A DNA stretch of 64,000 bases from Prochlorococcus sp. MIT 1341 (GCF_034092415.1 NZ_CP139304.1:1224001-1288000); one strand, 5' to 3'. Positions 50,766-59,890 are shown, counted from the first letter of the stretch. Notes: a model not told the origin generated them from the sequence alone. Numbers and translations: made by a program.

Positions 50766-51746
50766 TTAGAAGTGTTTATATGATGTTTTAGAGCTAATTT
50801 CTCCGTCTTCATCGCGCCAAAATACTTTTGCTGGCCCAGATTCGATTTTCCCAATTATCTTGCTAGTGGAGACCTCTTCTATAAAGGCTTTTGCCCATGT
50901 TGGTGGAAGGCTGAGGACCAGCTCAAAATCTTCTCCACCATTGATGCACCAGTCTTCCCAAAGATTGCCTGTTGGCCAATGAGATGGCTTGGGAAGGTCT
51001 TTTCTTGTAATTACTGCTGAGCATTTACTGCTTTTGCATATACATTCAAGTGCTTTAATGAGTCCATCGCTGCTATCAGTTCCTCCTGCCCGCCATGCCA
51101 AGTGATTTGGCTTACATTTTTCTAGCTTCCGAATAATTTGGATGGATGGATGAGGTCTCCTATGAGACTTTATTGCTTCTTCTTTCAGTGATTTTTGAAT
51201 ATTCAATTCTTTAATTTGTGGATCATTCAGTAATAAACCAAGGCCAAGACGGCTCAGTCCATGAGGACCGCTAACAACTATGTAATCGCCTGGGATGGCA
51301 TTTCCTCTGTGTATATGCAGTGGTCCCAGGGTGCCGAAAGCGGTGATAGCAATTAACTTTTGCTTTCCGTTTGAACAGTCCCCTCCCAGAATTTCACCGC
51401 CATAGTGATTCAAAGCACTTTTAATGCCTTCATATACGCCTGATACCCATTCCCATTTAGTGTTTGGAGGAGTTATTAGTCCGATTGTTAGGCCAATGAA
51501 TTCTTCTACCCCACTTGCTGATAGGTCAGAAATGTTCGCTGCGATTGCTTTCCAACCAATATCCTCTGGATTAGTAGTTAATTCATTGAAATGAATACCT
51601 TCAACTAATACATCAGTATTTATTAAAAGTTCTTTGCCTTTCGCAGAGATTACCGCTGTATCGTCTTCTATTTGACCATTAGGAAGATAATGCGAAATGC
51701 GATTTAGAATTTCGTCTTCACCTAGTTGTTTTAGAGTTTCGTTCAC
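50766..51746 (-). CDS. thiL: Thiamine-monophosphate kinase
   Basis: Makes thiamine diphosphate, the active cofactor, from thiamine monophosphate. The N-terminal DDTAVIS and NTDVLVEGIHFN, with the metal-binding aspartates, and the GGDCSNG motif are visible. GTDSSDGLIKALECI and INGGEDFELVLSLP complete the PurM-like kinase fold. 326 residues. It lies 11 bases downstream of the cyclophilin gene on the same strand. Confidence 0.93.
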   Translation of the reverse strand: MNETLKQLGEDEILNRISHYLPNGQIEDDTAVISAKGKELLINTDVLVEGIHFNELTTNPEDIGWKAIAANISDLSASGVEEFIGLTIGLITPPNTKWEWVSGVYEGIKSALNHYGGEILGGDCSNGKQKLIAITAFGTLGPLHIHRGNAIPGDYIVVSGPHGLSRLGLGLLLNDPQIKELNIQKSLKEEAIKSHRRPHPSIQIIRKLEKCKPNHLAWRAGGTDSSDGLIKALECICKSSKCSAVITRKDLPKPSHWPTGNLWEDWCINGGEDFELVLSLPPTWAKAFIEEVSTSKIIGKIESGPAKVFWRDEDGEISSKTSYKHF

Positions 51747-51757
51747 TATTTAGCAGC

Positions 51758-52831
51758 TTACCCATGCGGAGCAAGTCGGTCTTTCCCGTCTGTCACTTTT
51801 ACAGAGATGATTTCATCGTTAACACCTAGTTTCTCTAATATTTCATTTCCATCTACTACATATCCAAAGGCTGCATTACGTCCATCAATAAGATTTCTTC
51901 CCGCAGGAGTTAATTCGGCTTCATACAAAAACATGAAAAATTGCGACGAACCATCGTTTAGAGATGCATTTGAATGAGCCCATCCAAGAGTTCCTGAGGC
52001 GGAGAACGGAAGCACAGGTGTAGTTTTGTAGAGACCTAGCTCTTCAAAAGATTGACCATAAAAGGGTAATACTTTATCTGGTGAGCGAATTTCTAATGGT
52101 ATTTCTCTTAATTTATTGGTTGAAGGATCAATATATCCAACTTCGGGCCCTTCAGGATCACCAGTTTGAAGAATATAAAAATCTTCGGCCCTAGTGAATG
52201 GTAAGCCGTCGTAAAAACCTTTAATTGCTAAATCAATAAATGCACCACTAGTTATAGGAGCATTGTAACCATCGATCACAGCCTTGATAGTGCCTTGTGT
52301 TGTTCTGATGTCTACACTTGCTCTTCCAAGCAGTCTGGGAAGAGCATTATATTCTTCGGGAATCTGGAAAGGAAAATCTCCAACTAAAAGGGTTTCGACT
52401 TCCCCTATTAATTTTAGGGTTTGGTCTCTTTTTTCAATAAAAGCATCTTTGTTTTGGGCTTCGGTAGCTAGTTCAAGCTGGTCTAGATTTTTATTTATTA
52501 AGTTAAATAGTGTTTCTGCTTCAGTTGATTTGTCTTTCGGAATAGCTGCAATAATTTTTTGATTTTTGCTAGTGATTAGGAATTTGCTTGAAGAAACTAT
52601 TTTCGCCAAAGATGGCCAGCGATTTCCTCTAATTAGTTCTCTGGTGGATTCGAGCTTATGTTGAAGATTTTGTATTTCCTCTTGTTTTATGGGAAGTGCA
52701 TTACGCAAAATTGCTGTGGCATCGGTTACTGCATTACCTGGTGGAAGGTCAGCCAAGACTGGCTGTGTAAATATCAAAAAACCTACAGCAATTATTGATA
52801 AGACGTTTTGTAGAAGCCGGGTACGTGCCAT
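51758..52831 (-). CDS. Lumenal cyclophilin-type peptidyl-prolyl isomerase (CYP38/TLP40-like)
   Basis: A 357-residue protein with a signal peptide ([22 protein letters not shown], cut after about residue 27), so probably in the thylakoid lumen or periplasm. Residues about 30-160 form a helical region, as in plant CYP38/TLP40, which assists photosystem II assembly. The cyclophilin domain (about 175-350) has [15 protein letters not shown] and the altered GSSQFFMFL. Several catalytic residues differ from classic cyclophilins, so isomerase activity is not certain. It is upstream of thiL. Confidence 0.85.
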   Translation of the reverse strand: MARTRLLQNVLSIIAVGFLIFTQPVLADLPPGNAVTDATAILRNALPIKQEEIQNLQHKLESTRELIRGNRWPSLAKIVSSSKFLITSKNQKIIAAIPKDKSTEAETLFNLINKNLDQLELATEAQNKDAFIEKRDQTLKLIGEVETLLVGDFPFQIPEEYNALPRLLGRASVDIRTTQGTIKAVIDGYNAPITSGAFIDLAIKGFYDGLPFTRAEDFYILQTGDPEGPEVGYIDPSTNKLREIPLEIRSPDKVLPFYGQSFEELGLYKTTPVLPFSASGTLGWAHSNASLNDGSSQFFMFLYEAELTPAGRNLIDGRNAAFGYVVDGNEILEKLGVNDEIISVKVTDGKDRLAPHG

Positions 52832-52894
52832 TTTGGTGTCAAGTGCTTAAGAACTTTCGCACAGCTCTATGATTTCATAATTGATTTTGCAGGA

Positions 52895-53455
52895 ATGATC
52901 TCCAGCAACGATTTCCGAACTGGTACCACTATTGAGTTAGATGGGGCTGTTTGGCGTGTTGTTGAGTTTTTACATGTCAAACCTGGAAAGGGATCAGCGT
53001 TTGTAAGGACAAAACTCAAGTCGGTTCAAGGTGGAAATGTAGTCGAGAAAACATTTCGCGCTGGTGAAATGGTGCCACAAGCATTGCTTGAGAAATCAAC
53101 TCTTCAGCACACTTATATGGATTCAAGTGATTATGTCTTTATGGATATGTCTAGTTATGAAGAAACGCGTCTTACTTCCCAACAGATTGGCGAGAGCCGG
53201 AAGTACCTAAAGGAAGGTATGGAGGTAAACGTTGTTTACTGGAATGGAAAGCCTTTAGAAGTTGAGTTGCCAAATTCTGTGGTTTTAGAAATTACTGAGA
53301 CTGATCCTGGTGTAAAGGGTGATACTGCTACAGGTGGTACAAAGCCTGCCAAACTAGAAACAGGAGCAATGGTTATGGTTCCCTTGTTTATTTCCGTTGG
53401 TGAGAAAATTAAGGTCGATACTCGTAATGACTCTTATTTAGGTCGTGAGAACTAA
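52895..53455 (+). CDS. efp: Elongation factor P
   Basis: Relieves ribosome stalling at polyproline. The N-terminal KOW-like domain carries [14 protein letters not shown], with the modified-type lysine region. Two OB domains follow, with [25 protein letters not shown] and [23 protein letters not shown]. 186 residues, normal. It is five bases upstream of accB, a pairing common across bacteria. Confidence 0.96.
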   Translation: MISSNDFRTGTTIELDGAVWRVVEFLHVKPGKGSAFVRTKLKSVQGGNVVEKTFRAGEMVPQALLEKSTLQHTYMDSSDYVFMDMSSYEETRLTSQQIGESRKYLKEGMEVNVVYWNGKPLEVELPNSVVLEITETDPGVKGDTATGGTKPAKLETGAMVMVPLFISVGEKIKVDTRNDSYLGREN

Positions 53456-53460
53456 TCACC

Positions 53461-53949
53461 ATGCAGCTTGATCACGAACAACTGCATCTTTTGCTTGATG
53501 CTTTAGCAGAAAGCGATATCCAGGAATTTCGCTTGGAAGGGGATGATTTTCGTTTGGAAATCAGGCGCAATTTGCCTGGTCCTTTAACAAGCACTCCCTC
53601 ATCGCTTCCTGTTGTCCATGAGGCCGCGATTTCATCGCCTCCTGAGTTCAAAGTAGAAGCTTCTACTCCTGTAACCCCTCCCCCGGCTGTAACGGCTTCC
53701 AGGGCTGACCTGGTGGATGTTACTGCTCCTATGGTTGGTACTTTTTATCGAGCTCCCGGTCCTGATGAGGCTCCTTTTGTTGAGGTGGGAACACGTATAG
53801 GCATAGGTCAACCTGTTTGTATTCTTGAGGCGATGAAGCTTATGAATGAGTTGGAGTCTGAGGTTGGTGGTGAAGTAATAGAAATACTCGTTGATAATGG
53901 AACCCCAGTGGAATATGGCCAGGTTTTAATGAGGGTTAAGCCGAGTTAA
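53461..53949 (+). CDS. accB: Biotin carboxyl carrier protein of acetyl-CoA carboxylase
   Basis: Carries biotin for the first step of fatty-acid synthesis. The biotin-accepting Lys126 lies in ILEAMKLMNE. APMVGTFYRAPGPDEAPFVEVG starts the biotinyl domain. A Pro/Thr/Ala-rich linker covers about residues 40-80. 162 residues. It directly follows efp and should be co-transcribed. No accC is adjacent. Confidence 0.96.
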   Translation: MQLDHEQLHLLLDALAESDIQEFRLEGDDFRLEIRRNLPGPLTSTPSSLPVVHEAAISSPPEFKVEASTPVTPPPAVTASRADLVDVTAPMVGTFYRAPGPDEAPFVEVGTRIGIGQPVCILEAMKLMNELESEVGGEVIEILVDNGTPVEYGQVLMRVKPS

Positions 53950-53956
53950 TTTGACT

Positions 53957-54982
53957 TTATTTTTTTAATTCCCAGGCAGTTTGAATTGCGGCCAACATGC
54001 TTTCCTCGCGAGCGCAACCCTTACTGGCTATATCAAATCCTGTGCCGTGGTCTGGTGAGGTTCTTATAAATGGAAGTTCTAACGTGAGATTTACGGCAGT
54101 GTCGAAGGCTAATAATTTCATTGGAATGAGACCTTGGTCATGATATAGAGCTAGAAACCCATCAGGTGTGTGACTTGTTTGACCTTTCCTCCATGCTTCT
54201 GCAGCTGATAGCCAACAACTATCCGGTGCAATTGGGCCTATTAGATTGATTGTGGGATGTTGACAGCTCCATTCCCTTAAAAGGGGAGTTAACCATTTTA
54301 TTTCTTCATCGCCAAGACTTCCGTTTTCTCCAGCATGTGGATTCAAACCTGCTACTGAAAGAGTTGGCTTGTCTTTAAAGTTTTTGCAGAAATTTAACAG
54401 AATATCTAGTTTTGATGAGATTAGTTGTGGTGTCAGTTTTGTAGAAATTTGTGAAATTGGGATATGTGTTGTAGCTAAAAGAGTATTAAATCGCCAATTG
54501 CAATAAGGAGATTTTGCTGTAAATAGCATTGAGGCTTGATTCGTTTTTGCCAGCTCTGCTAGTCGTTCTGTTTGTCCAGGGTAAAAGTGGCCTGCAGCAT
54601 GCCAGGCATGCTTACAAATTGGTGCTGTAACTAATGCTTTTGCTTTTTTGTCCAGAACGTATTCTGTAGCTCTTGTTAGCCATTCAAATGAAGCATCGCC
54701 TGTCGCTGCGGATGGATACCCTGGTTTAAATTCTTCAGTTAATGGGATGTCGTCTATTTCTATATCTTGAATATTTGGAAGAGGGCCAATTCCTTTTTCT
54801 TTTAGATTTTGGTGAGTAGCGATTAGGGTTTTTTTGCATCCAACCAGTAATGGAATTATCCCTGGGGGTAATTTTCTTGACGCTAAAGCTTTGAGAGTGA
54901 TTTCCATTCCTATTCCTGCAGGATCCCCTAATGCGATGATCAAATTTTTAGTAGCGTTGAGGTATTGATCTTTTTTAGCCAT
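53957..54982 (-). CDS. pdxA: 4-hydroxythreonine-4-phosphate dehydrogenase
   Basis: NAD-dependent enzyme of pyridoxal phosphate synthesis. LGDPAGIGMEITLKALA opens the protein. APICKHAWHAAGHFYPGQTERLA contains metal-binding histidine, and VAGLNPHAGENGSLGDEE, ALYHDQGLIPMKLLAF and RTSPDHGTGFDIASKG are diagnostic. 341 residues. Start ATG at 54980-54982. The start codon overlaps by two bases that of a small divergent gene. Its 3' end faces accB. Confidence 0.95.
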   Translation of the reverse strand: MAKKDQYLNATKNLIIALGDPAGIGMEITLKALASRKLPPGIIPLLVGCKKTLIATHQNLKEKGIGPLPNIQDIEIDDIPLTEEFKPGYPSAATGDASFEWLTRATEYVLDKKAKALVTAPICKHAWHAAGHFYPGQTERLAELAKTNQASMLFTAKSPYCNWRFNTLLATTHIPISQISTKLTPQLISSKLDILLNFCKNFKDKPTLSVAGLNPHAGENGSLGDEEIKWLTPLLREWSCQHPTINLIGPIAPDSCWLSAAEAWRKGQTSHTPDGFLALYHDQGLIPMKLLAFDTAVNLTLELPFIRTSPDHGTGFDIASKGCAREESMLAAIQTAWELKK

Positions 54983-55157
54983 GTTGCGTTGGTTGTTTAT
55001 TGGGCTTCTGTTGTTTGGTTTTGGTAGAGGCCTTCAAAATGGATGGATAGTGGTCAAATGGTCACAGTTCTTCCACGAGGTTGGTTTTACTGATGTAGAT
55101 CCAAATAAACCCATGAATTGGTCTGAATTTATTCTTGGAGAACCAAATCAAGAATAA
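54981..55157 (+). CDS. Small hydrophobic-start protein (58 residues), divergent from pdxA
   Basis: ATG 54981 opens a 58-codon frame to TAA 55155-55157. The product has one N-terminal hydrophobic segment (LRWLFIGLLLFGFGRG), then a Trp-rich, soluble part with WIVVKWSQFFHEVGFTDVDP and NKPMNWSEFILG. The Trp/Phe content and acid-basic balance look like a real gene, not a shadow. The start overlaps the pdxA start by two bases, and the end overlaps the epimerase gene by ten. I recall similar short hypotheticals in marine picocyanobacteria, but cannot confirm. Confidence 0.65.
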   Translation: MLRWLFIGLLLFGFGRGLQNGWIVVKWSQFFHEVGFTDVDPNKPMNWSEFILGEPNQE

Positions 55158-56071
55158 TTAGGATTGGTGTTTTTTTGATATTTAAAATGTTTGAGACAGT
55201 CTTTAAGTCCTGATTGATAGTCAGGGTGAAGTAATGAATAGCCTAGTTCTTTGCAAAGAAGATGATTGCTAACCCTTCTGTTTTCTTGCCAAAATGAAAT
55301 TGCCATAGCACTCATTTCTTCAATTGCTCTTTCAAATGGCTCGACTATAGGCAATGGCTTTTCAAGTAATTTGGCCGCAAAATTCAGAACATCTTTGTTT
55401 GACGTCGGGAGATCATCAGCAATATTCACAACCAAAGGCCATTCTCCTTGAGAGGATTTGTGAATGAGGTGTAATACGGCTCCAGCAATATCGTCAACAT
55501 GGATTCTTGAGAAGACTTGTCCCGGTTTTTCAATGATTTTACATTTTTCATTTTTGAAGTTTTCCAATGCTGAACGATTAGGGCCATAAATCCCTGGAAG
55601 ACGGAGAATTTGAATGGGTAAGCCTGAATGTTTCCAAGCTTCTTCACATGCAAGTCTTCTTATGCTTCGTGGTTGTTGTGGTTTAGGAATATCGTTTTCT
55701 GTTACCCATTCTCCTTTGGAGTCCCCATAAACTCCAGTAGTAGAAAGATACCCAATCCATTGGAGTGGCATCTCTTGCAGATGGTTTAGAAATTTTGTTA
55801 GTACAGGGTCTTCTCCAGTTGCTAATGGGGGAATACAGCTAAGAACATGAGTGATGGTTTTTAGATCATCTATAGGAGGTAGATCTTTGGAATTGCTATC
55901 AAACTCAATATCTGCTCCAGAACTATTGATATTTCGTCTACTACATATCACAGTCCTGCCTTGGGCTTTGACAACATTTGCGACTCTTCTACCACTAAAA
56001 CCTGCTCCTAGAACCAATAGTTTTGAATTCGGTCTTAAGGGCGGGAAAGACTTGACAAACTCTTTAGGCAT
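55148..56071 (-). CDS. NAD(P)-binding epimerase-like protein (SDR family)
   Basis: A 307-residue extended or atypical short-chain dehydrogenase. KLLVLGAGFSGRRVANVV is the nucleotide motif near residues 17-34. LSTTGVYGDSKGEWVTEND marks the YxxxK-like region, although the usual Tyr-Lys pair is weak. LRLPGIYGPNRSALENF and RIHVDDIAGAVLHLI are typical of nucleoside-sugar epimerases and YeeZ-like proteins. The substrate is unknown. It is divergent from the 56.1-kb small gene with a 32-base gap. Confidence 0.8.
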   Translation of the reverse strand: MPKEFVKSFPPLRPNSKLLVLGAGFSGRRVANVVKAQGRTVICSRRNINSSGADIEFDSNSKDLPPIDDLKTITHVLSCIPPLATGEDPVLTKFLNHLQEMPLQWIGYLSTTGVYGDSKGEWVTENDIPKPQQPRSIRRLACEEAWKHSGLPIQILRLPGIYGPNRSALENFKNEKCKIIEKPGQVFSRIHVDDIAGAVLHLIHKSSQGEWPLVVNIADDLPTSNKDVLNFAAKLLEKPLPIVEPFERAIEEMSAMAISFWQENRRVSNHLLCKELGYSLLHPDYQSGLKDCLKHFKYQKNTNPNYS

Positions 56072-56103
56072 GAGTACAAATGTATTACTGGTCAGGTCGC
56101 CTT

Positions 56104-56325
56104 ATGGCTGATTCGAGTTTTCGTCTGAAACATAGTTCGCATTTCATGTTGCCTGAGAGTGAGGAAGATAGTTCTAGAGAGTTTTTGAACAGAAGTTGGA
56201 TTTCCTTTGGTTTTATAGCTGCAATTTTGATAATTTTTGCAGCTTTATTAGCACCTGAGAAACCTTTGGTACATGCAAAGATTTGTCAGCAACATAATTC
56301 ATCAGCTGCTTGTGCTGTTTGGTGA
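56104..56325 (+). CDS. Small single-helix membrane protein, unknown
   Basis: A protein of about 73 residues starting at ATG 56104 (MADSSFRLKH); the frame is open to 56080. A charged first half is followed by one membrane helix (WISFGFIAAILIIFAALLA) and a short Cys-containing tail (KICQQHNSSAACAVW). I recognise no family. It is convergent with the HNH nuclease, eight bases between them. Confidence 0.65.
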   Translation: MADSSFRLKHSSHFMLPESEEDSSREFLNRSWISFGFIAAILIIFAALLAPEKPLVHAKICQQHNSSAACAVW

Positions 56326-56332
56326 ATTTGAT

Positions 56333-56785
56333 TTATGCAGCAAACAATGCCCAATCTTCTTCATTATCTTTGCTGTTTTGAGAAATCTCTTGGTTTATCT
56401 CTTTGTGATTCGCCTTGCGATTAGGAGTGGCCCATTGCAACAATCTTATCGCTAATCGTAAATCCCCATCTAGCCAAGCTCTTATAGCCATTGCACGGCG
56501 AGGATCATAAAATTTTTGTTGTCTATACCAATCAAAAGCATCGGTATCAGATTTCTTACCGTTGCAAGAAAGGCATGCCGGAACACAGTTTTCAGTAATG
56601 CTGAGGCCGCCACGACTCATTGGCAAAATATGATCAATAGACTCTGATGGCTTCCCACAATAGATACAGCTTTTTCCAGTAAAAGTATGAAGAGATTGTC
56701 TCCATTGCCGAACACGCAACTTAGGGCAGAGATCCTCTAGGAAAACCGCATCCCTTGAGTGCATCCGAATCAATTGGTTAAGCAA
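56333..56785 (-). CDS. HNH endonuclease
   Basis: A 150-residue protein with a compact HNH domain. CIYCGKPSESIDHILPMSRGG supplies the first zinc cysteine pair and the DH core, and ENCVPACLSCNGKKSD the asparagine and second cysteine pair. This is the Cys4-type HNH seen in phage, intron and repair nucleases. The C-terminal stretch (WYRQQKFYDPRRAMAIRAWLDGD) is typical of a cyanobacterial HNH group. It is divergent from the SNF2 helicase at 56934, 148 bases apart. It could serve DNA repair or defence, or be a domesticated mobile element gene. Confidence 0.88.
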   Translation of the reverse strand: MLNQLIRMHSRDAVFLEDLCPKLRVRQWRQSLHTFTGKSCIYCGKPSESIDHILPMSRGGLSITENCVPACLSCNGKKSDTDAFDWYRQQKFYDPRRAMAIRAWLDGDLRLAIRLLQWATPNRKANHKEINQEISQNSKDNEEDWALFAA

Positions 56786-56933
56786 AGTTTGCCGTGCTTG
56801 TGCGGCTAGTCAATGCATTGAATGTTTCAATTTCCATATTTGACGTAGGTTGCGTTATTTCGTCTCTGATTCTTGCAACTATGCCTAGTGAGAGTAAATT
56901 TGGATTCATTACGGCAAAGCGGCATAGATTTCT

Positions 56934-58484
56934 TTGGCTCCTAGTTGTTATTTAGATCTCTCTGCAGATGGCTTGCTTAAGGTGGTTTTTCCATTCGATG
57001 GGGTGACTGATGCTCAGTTGAAGAAAGTGAGGCCCAAGGGAACATGGAATGGCGTTCAGGAAGGTTGGCAGTTCCCTTTATCTGCTGCACAAGAGCTTCT
57101 TGAGCAACTTGGTTCACGGTTTTTAGTGACAAATGATTTAGCTCGCTGGCTGCAGTTGGTTAGACATCCCTTGGGGCCACTGCCTAGCCATGAGGAATTG
57201 ATGGTTGCTGCGTCCCTAGATCGAGAGTTGCCTGATGGCAGGAGCCTTTTCCCTCATCAGCGGTTTGCTGTTAGTTGGCTTCTATCTCGCAAAGCTGCTT
57301 TGCTTGCTGATGAGATGGGCTTAGGGAAAACACTGACTGCTCTTTTAGCCTCGCAAGCGATTGTTAGATCAACTGATGCACTTGTCATGGTTATTGCTCC
57401 TTCATGCCTTCATTCACTTTGGACTGAAGAGGCAAACGCAATTGATCTTCCAATAATTCTGAAAAGCTGGGCCTCTCTCCCTAGAGATTTACCTAATCAA
57501 GAAACAGTTTTAATTGTAGATGAAGCACATTTTGCTCAATCAATTAAAGCTAATAGAACACAAGCATTATTACGTTTATCCCGTCATCCAAGGTTGCGAG
57601 CAATTTGGCTACTAACTGGAACACCCATGAAAAACGGATATCCATCGCAACTTTTTCCTTTATTAGCTGCAATGCAGCATCCTATTGCTTCAAATAAAAA
57701 AAAATTTCACAGAGATTTTGTTGATGATCAACACCAAAATTTGCTTGAACTTCATGAAGCTACAGCTTCATTTATCTTGCAGCGTCGCAAACTAAATCTT
57801 ATCAAGTTACCTCCGAAAACCCGTATTAAACATCCTGTTAAACTTGACTCTGCAAAAACCTTGGGTTTTGAACGAAGAGTTTCCTTAGCGATTGATGATT
57901 ATCGTTTTCGTGTCCAACAAGGTTTGGTTCGCTCCGAAACCGAATCATTAGTTTTGCTAACTGCTCTTCGACAGATTGGTGCAGAGTTTAAGTTACCAGA
58001 AGCTTATTCTCTGATAAAAGGAATTATTGATCAAGATCAATCTGTTGTTTGTTTTAGTAGCTTTGTTACCCCTTTAATTCTTCTTAGAAGACGATTGGGA
58101 GGTGAATTAGTGACAGGTAGACAGAGTATTAAAGAGCGTGATATATCTATAAAACGTTTTCAATCTAACCCAAGTTCTTTGTTACTCACAACCTATGGAT
58201 CTGGCGGTCTTGGGCTAAATCTTATGAAGGCAAATCATGTTGTCTTATTAGAACGTCCATGGACACCAGGCGATGTCAATCAAGCAGAAGATCGTTGCCA
58301 TCGAATAGGCAGCAAATGGCCATTAAAAAGTCATTGGCTGCAGCTTGGGATTGCTGATCAGTTAGTTGATGCAACTATTGAAAAGAAGGAAAAAAGGATT
58401 GATTTATTTTTAGGGAATAGACAAGTTTCTATAGAGCGTCAGTCATTTTCAGAAATGGTTCGACTTTGTATGCAGTTTTTGTGA
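56934..58484 (+). CDS. SNF2-family DNA translocase, SMARCAL1/HARP-like
   Basis: A 516-residue superfamily 2 translocase. Residues 1-75 form a small domain with GTWNGVQEGWQFPLS, similar to the HARP/annealing-helicase N-terminus of SMARCAL1. LFPHQRFAVSWLL (Q motif), LLADEMGLGKT (Walker A, residues 126-133), DEAH (196-199), LLTGTPMKNG (motif III), VCFSSFV, LLLTTYGSGGLGLNL (motif V) and QAEDRCHRIG (motif VI) follow. SMARCAL1-like enzymes rewind DNA and remodel stalled forks. The only in-frame standard start is TTG 56934 (stop at 56925). It is divergent from the HNH gene. Confidence 0.9.
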   Translation: MAPSCYLDLSADGLLKVVFPFDGVTDAQLKKVRPKGTWNGVQEGWQFPLSAAQELLEQLGSRFLVTNDLARWLQLVRHPLGPLPSHEELMVAASLDRELPDGRSLFPHQRFAVSWLLSRKAALLADEMGLGKTLTALLASQAIVRSTDALVMVIAPSCLHSLWTEEANAIDLPIILKSWASLPRDLPNQETVLIVDEAHFAQSIKANRTQALLRLSRHPRLRAIWLLTGTPMKNGYPSQLFPLLAAMQHPIASNKKKFHRDFVDDQHQNLLELHEATASFILQRRKLNLIKLPPKTRIKHPVKLDSAKTLGFERRVSLAIDDYRFRVQQGLVRSETESLVLLTALRQIGAEFKLPEAYSLIKGIIDQDQSVVCFSSFVTPLILLRRRLGGELVTGRQSIKERDISIKRFQSNPSSLLLTTYGSGGLGLNLMKANHVVLLERPWTPGDVNQAEDRCHRIGSKWPLKSHWLQLGIADQLVDATIEKKEKRIDLFLGNRQVSIERQSFSEMVRLCMQFL

Positions 58485-58813
58485 CGAGTTTTGAGCTCGT
58501 GAATTAGGAGACGGTCATTTGTGATGGTTTTATTTTTAATAAGAGAAATACCTTTCTCTATATCTTTACATGCAAGATCATCTTCATCTAATAGTATGAA
58601 TAGCATGGATCTTGCATTTAGTGCTAGAGCACTATTTGGATATTTTTTGATAATTTTATTGCAATTTTCTAAGGCTATTTCTAGCTTGCTAAGATTTACA
58701 CCCTCCAAGCATGAGTTTGATGATGGTTGTGAATTTATTGTCGACATATCTCCCTGTTCACGACAACTTATTTGAAGTATTGTTATGCTTAATAGGATTA
58801 GTATTTTTAGCAC
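58439..58813 (-). CDS. Small lipoprotein with TPR-like repeats
   Basis: A 124-residue protein with a GTG start. The N-terminus LKILILLSITILQISC has a lipobox, with Cys17 as the likely lipidation site, so the protein should be membrane-anchored on the outside. SKLEIALENCNKIIKKYPNSALALNARSMLFIL and DLACKDIEKGISL look like one or two TPR units. The function is unknown. Its end overlaps the helicase end by 46 bases in the convergent direction. Confidence 0.7.
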   Translation of the reverse strand: MLKILILLSITILQISCREQGDMSTINSQPSSNSCLEGVNLSKLEIALENCNKIIKKYPNSALALNARSMLFILLDEDDLACKDIEKGISLIKNKTITNDRLLIHELKTRHKNCIQSRTISEND

Positions 58814-58827
58814 TTTATCAGTCTACG

Positions 58828-59244
58828 TTAGTAGCTGTAGCGACTAGCACTGTTTGAGTTGTATTTAGTCTTTTGGTTGGTTTCAGTATCTTGCATGTTG
58901 GCAATTTCTTCTTTTATTTTGTTTGGTGAGAATAGATCTCCCAGATATTGTCCACAATTGGGATATTTTTCTGGATCTTGGACTACAGCTTCGGTGATCA
59001 TTACTGCAGCATGTTTAGGAGATGTTTTAAACATGCTATTTGATTGTCTCTTAAGTAGTGCATATGAGGCATCCCAGCTGACTTCATGTGCATTGCCATT
59101 ACTGCGCATATAGCAATAGACCTTTGCGCCTTTACCTCCTTGAGTGTTTAGTTCACTTGCTTTTGCATAGGAGGTCAAAATCCCAATGCTTGAAATGCCA
59201 AGTAGTAGGAGTGAAAATTTTTGGAAGGTGTTATTTGCTTTCAT
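58828..59244 (-). CDS. Secreted protein, DUF6554-like
   Basis: A 138-residue protein with a signal peptide (FSLLLLGISSIGILTSYAKA, cut near residue 30). The mature part has VYCYMRSNGNAHEVSWDASYALLKRQ, TSPKHAAVMITEAVVQDP and CGQYLGDLF, which I associate with DUF6554, a cyanobacterial family of unknown function. Two cysteines may form a disulfide bond. The Ser/Asn-rich tail is low in complexity. It lies 14 bases upstream of the lipoprotein gene on the same strand. Confidence 0.75.
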   Translation of the reverse strand: MKANNTFQKFSLLLLGISSIGILTSYAKASELNTQGGKGAKVYCYMRSNGNAHEVSWDASYALLKRQSNSMFKTSPKHAAVMITEAVVQDPEKYPNCGQYLGDLFSPNKIKEEIANMQDTETNQKTKYNSNSASRYSY

Positions 59245-59626
59245 GGCTGGATAGCAAAGATATTTTTGATCAACTTATCTACTCTTTAGATTCTGTCCAG
59301 GCCTGATCAGGGATTTTATTTCTAAGAGGTCCCCAAAGCTTCATTCTTAGAGCCAGTACACAAGCACTCTGATTAGTCTTACAGGATGAAGACTAGCGAC
59401 TGCAGCATTTACTCAAAACTCTTCTCCTACAAGGCTCATCCCACTAATACCGCCTGCGGCTTCACCTAAAAGTGATACGACTGTATCAATACCAAGTCAG
59501 CGGCTGCTCCATAGGCCAATACCAATGTCTGTATGTTATTAGCGTGTTAGTGATTAGGAAGGCTTGTGTCCAAAGGTTTTGGATTTGTTCTAAAGCTTCT
59601 CTATTAAGGCCTGTTCAAATAACCGT
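59245..59626. other. Non-coding stretch with decayed-looking frames
   Basis: No intact gene is seen in about 380 bases. On the minus strand a frame reading TVVSLLGEAAGGISGMSLVG (near 59440-59500) is open for some 25 codons but has a stop just before it and no start. With the adjacent RND remnant this suggests a decayed region. No tRNA or terminator is seen. Confidence 0.4.
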
Positions 59627-59890
59627 TCAAATGCCTATTTTTAATGTGATTGGTGTACGTAGTGGCAATTCGATATTTTTGATTTGACCATTCATACTTG
59701 CGATCCCTGCTCGAAAAATTGCTCTTGCTAGCTGAGCAGCAGGGATTCCACTTCGCACAGTCAGCAACCCGATTAATGTTCCACAAAAAGGTAGTTAAAA
59801 TGGCCCTCAATTTGACATGATCTTTCCGCATACAGATCTCTTTGGATTCAGTTCTTGCTTTCAAAACAAGTTCTATGAGGACTTGAGATT
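59627..59890 (-). pseudogene. Remnant of an RND (AcrB-type) efflux transporter
   Basis: The minus strand reads VLIELVLKARTESKEI and VKLRAILTTFL, like the AcrB segment (LIVEFA..., RLRPILMTSL) before a membrane helix. The match then moves to another frame: GTLIGLLTVRSGIPAAQLAR, then AIFRAGIASM, as in GVLPLVVASGAGAAARQ...GTAVFGGMIAS. A frameshift near 59775-59795 joins them, and a stop follows at 59627-59629. Only about 85 of the more than 1000 residues remain. The alignment is from memory and should be tested by a translated search. Confidence 0.4.

Noticed and set aside
58521-59113. Plus-strand ORFs antisense to the lipoprotein and DUF6554-like genes
   Set aside because: The opposite strand has proteins with a lipobox and a signal peptide; the plus-strand frames look like shadows.
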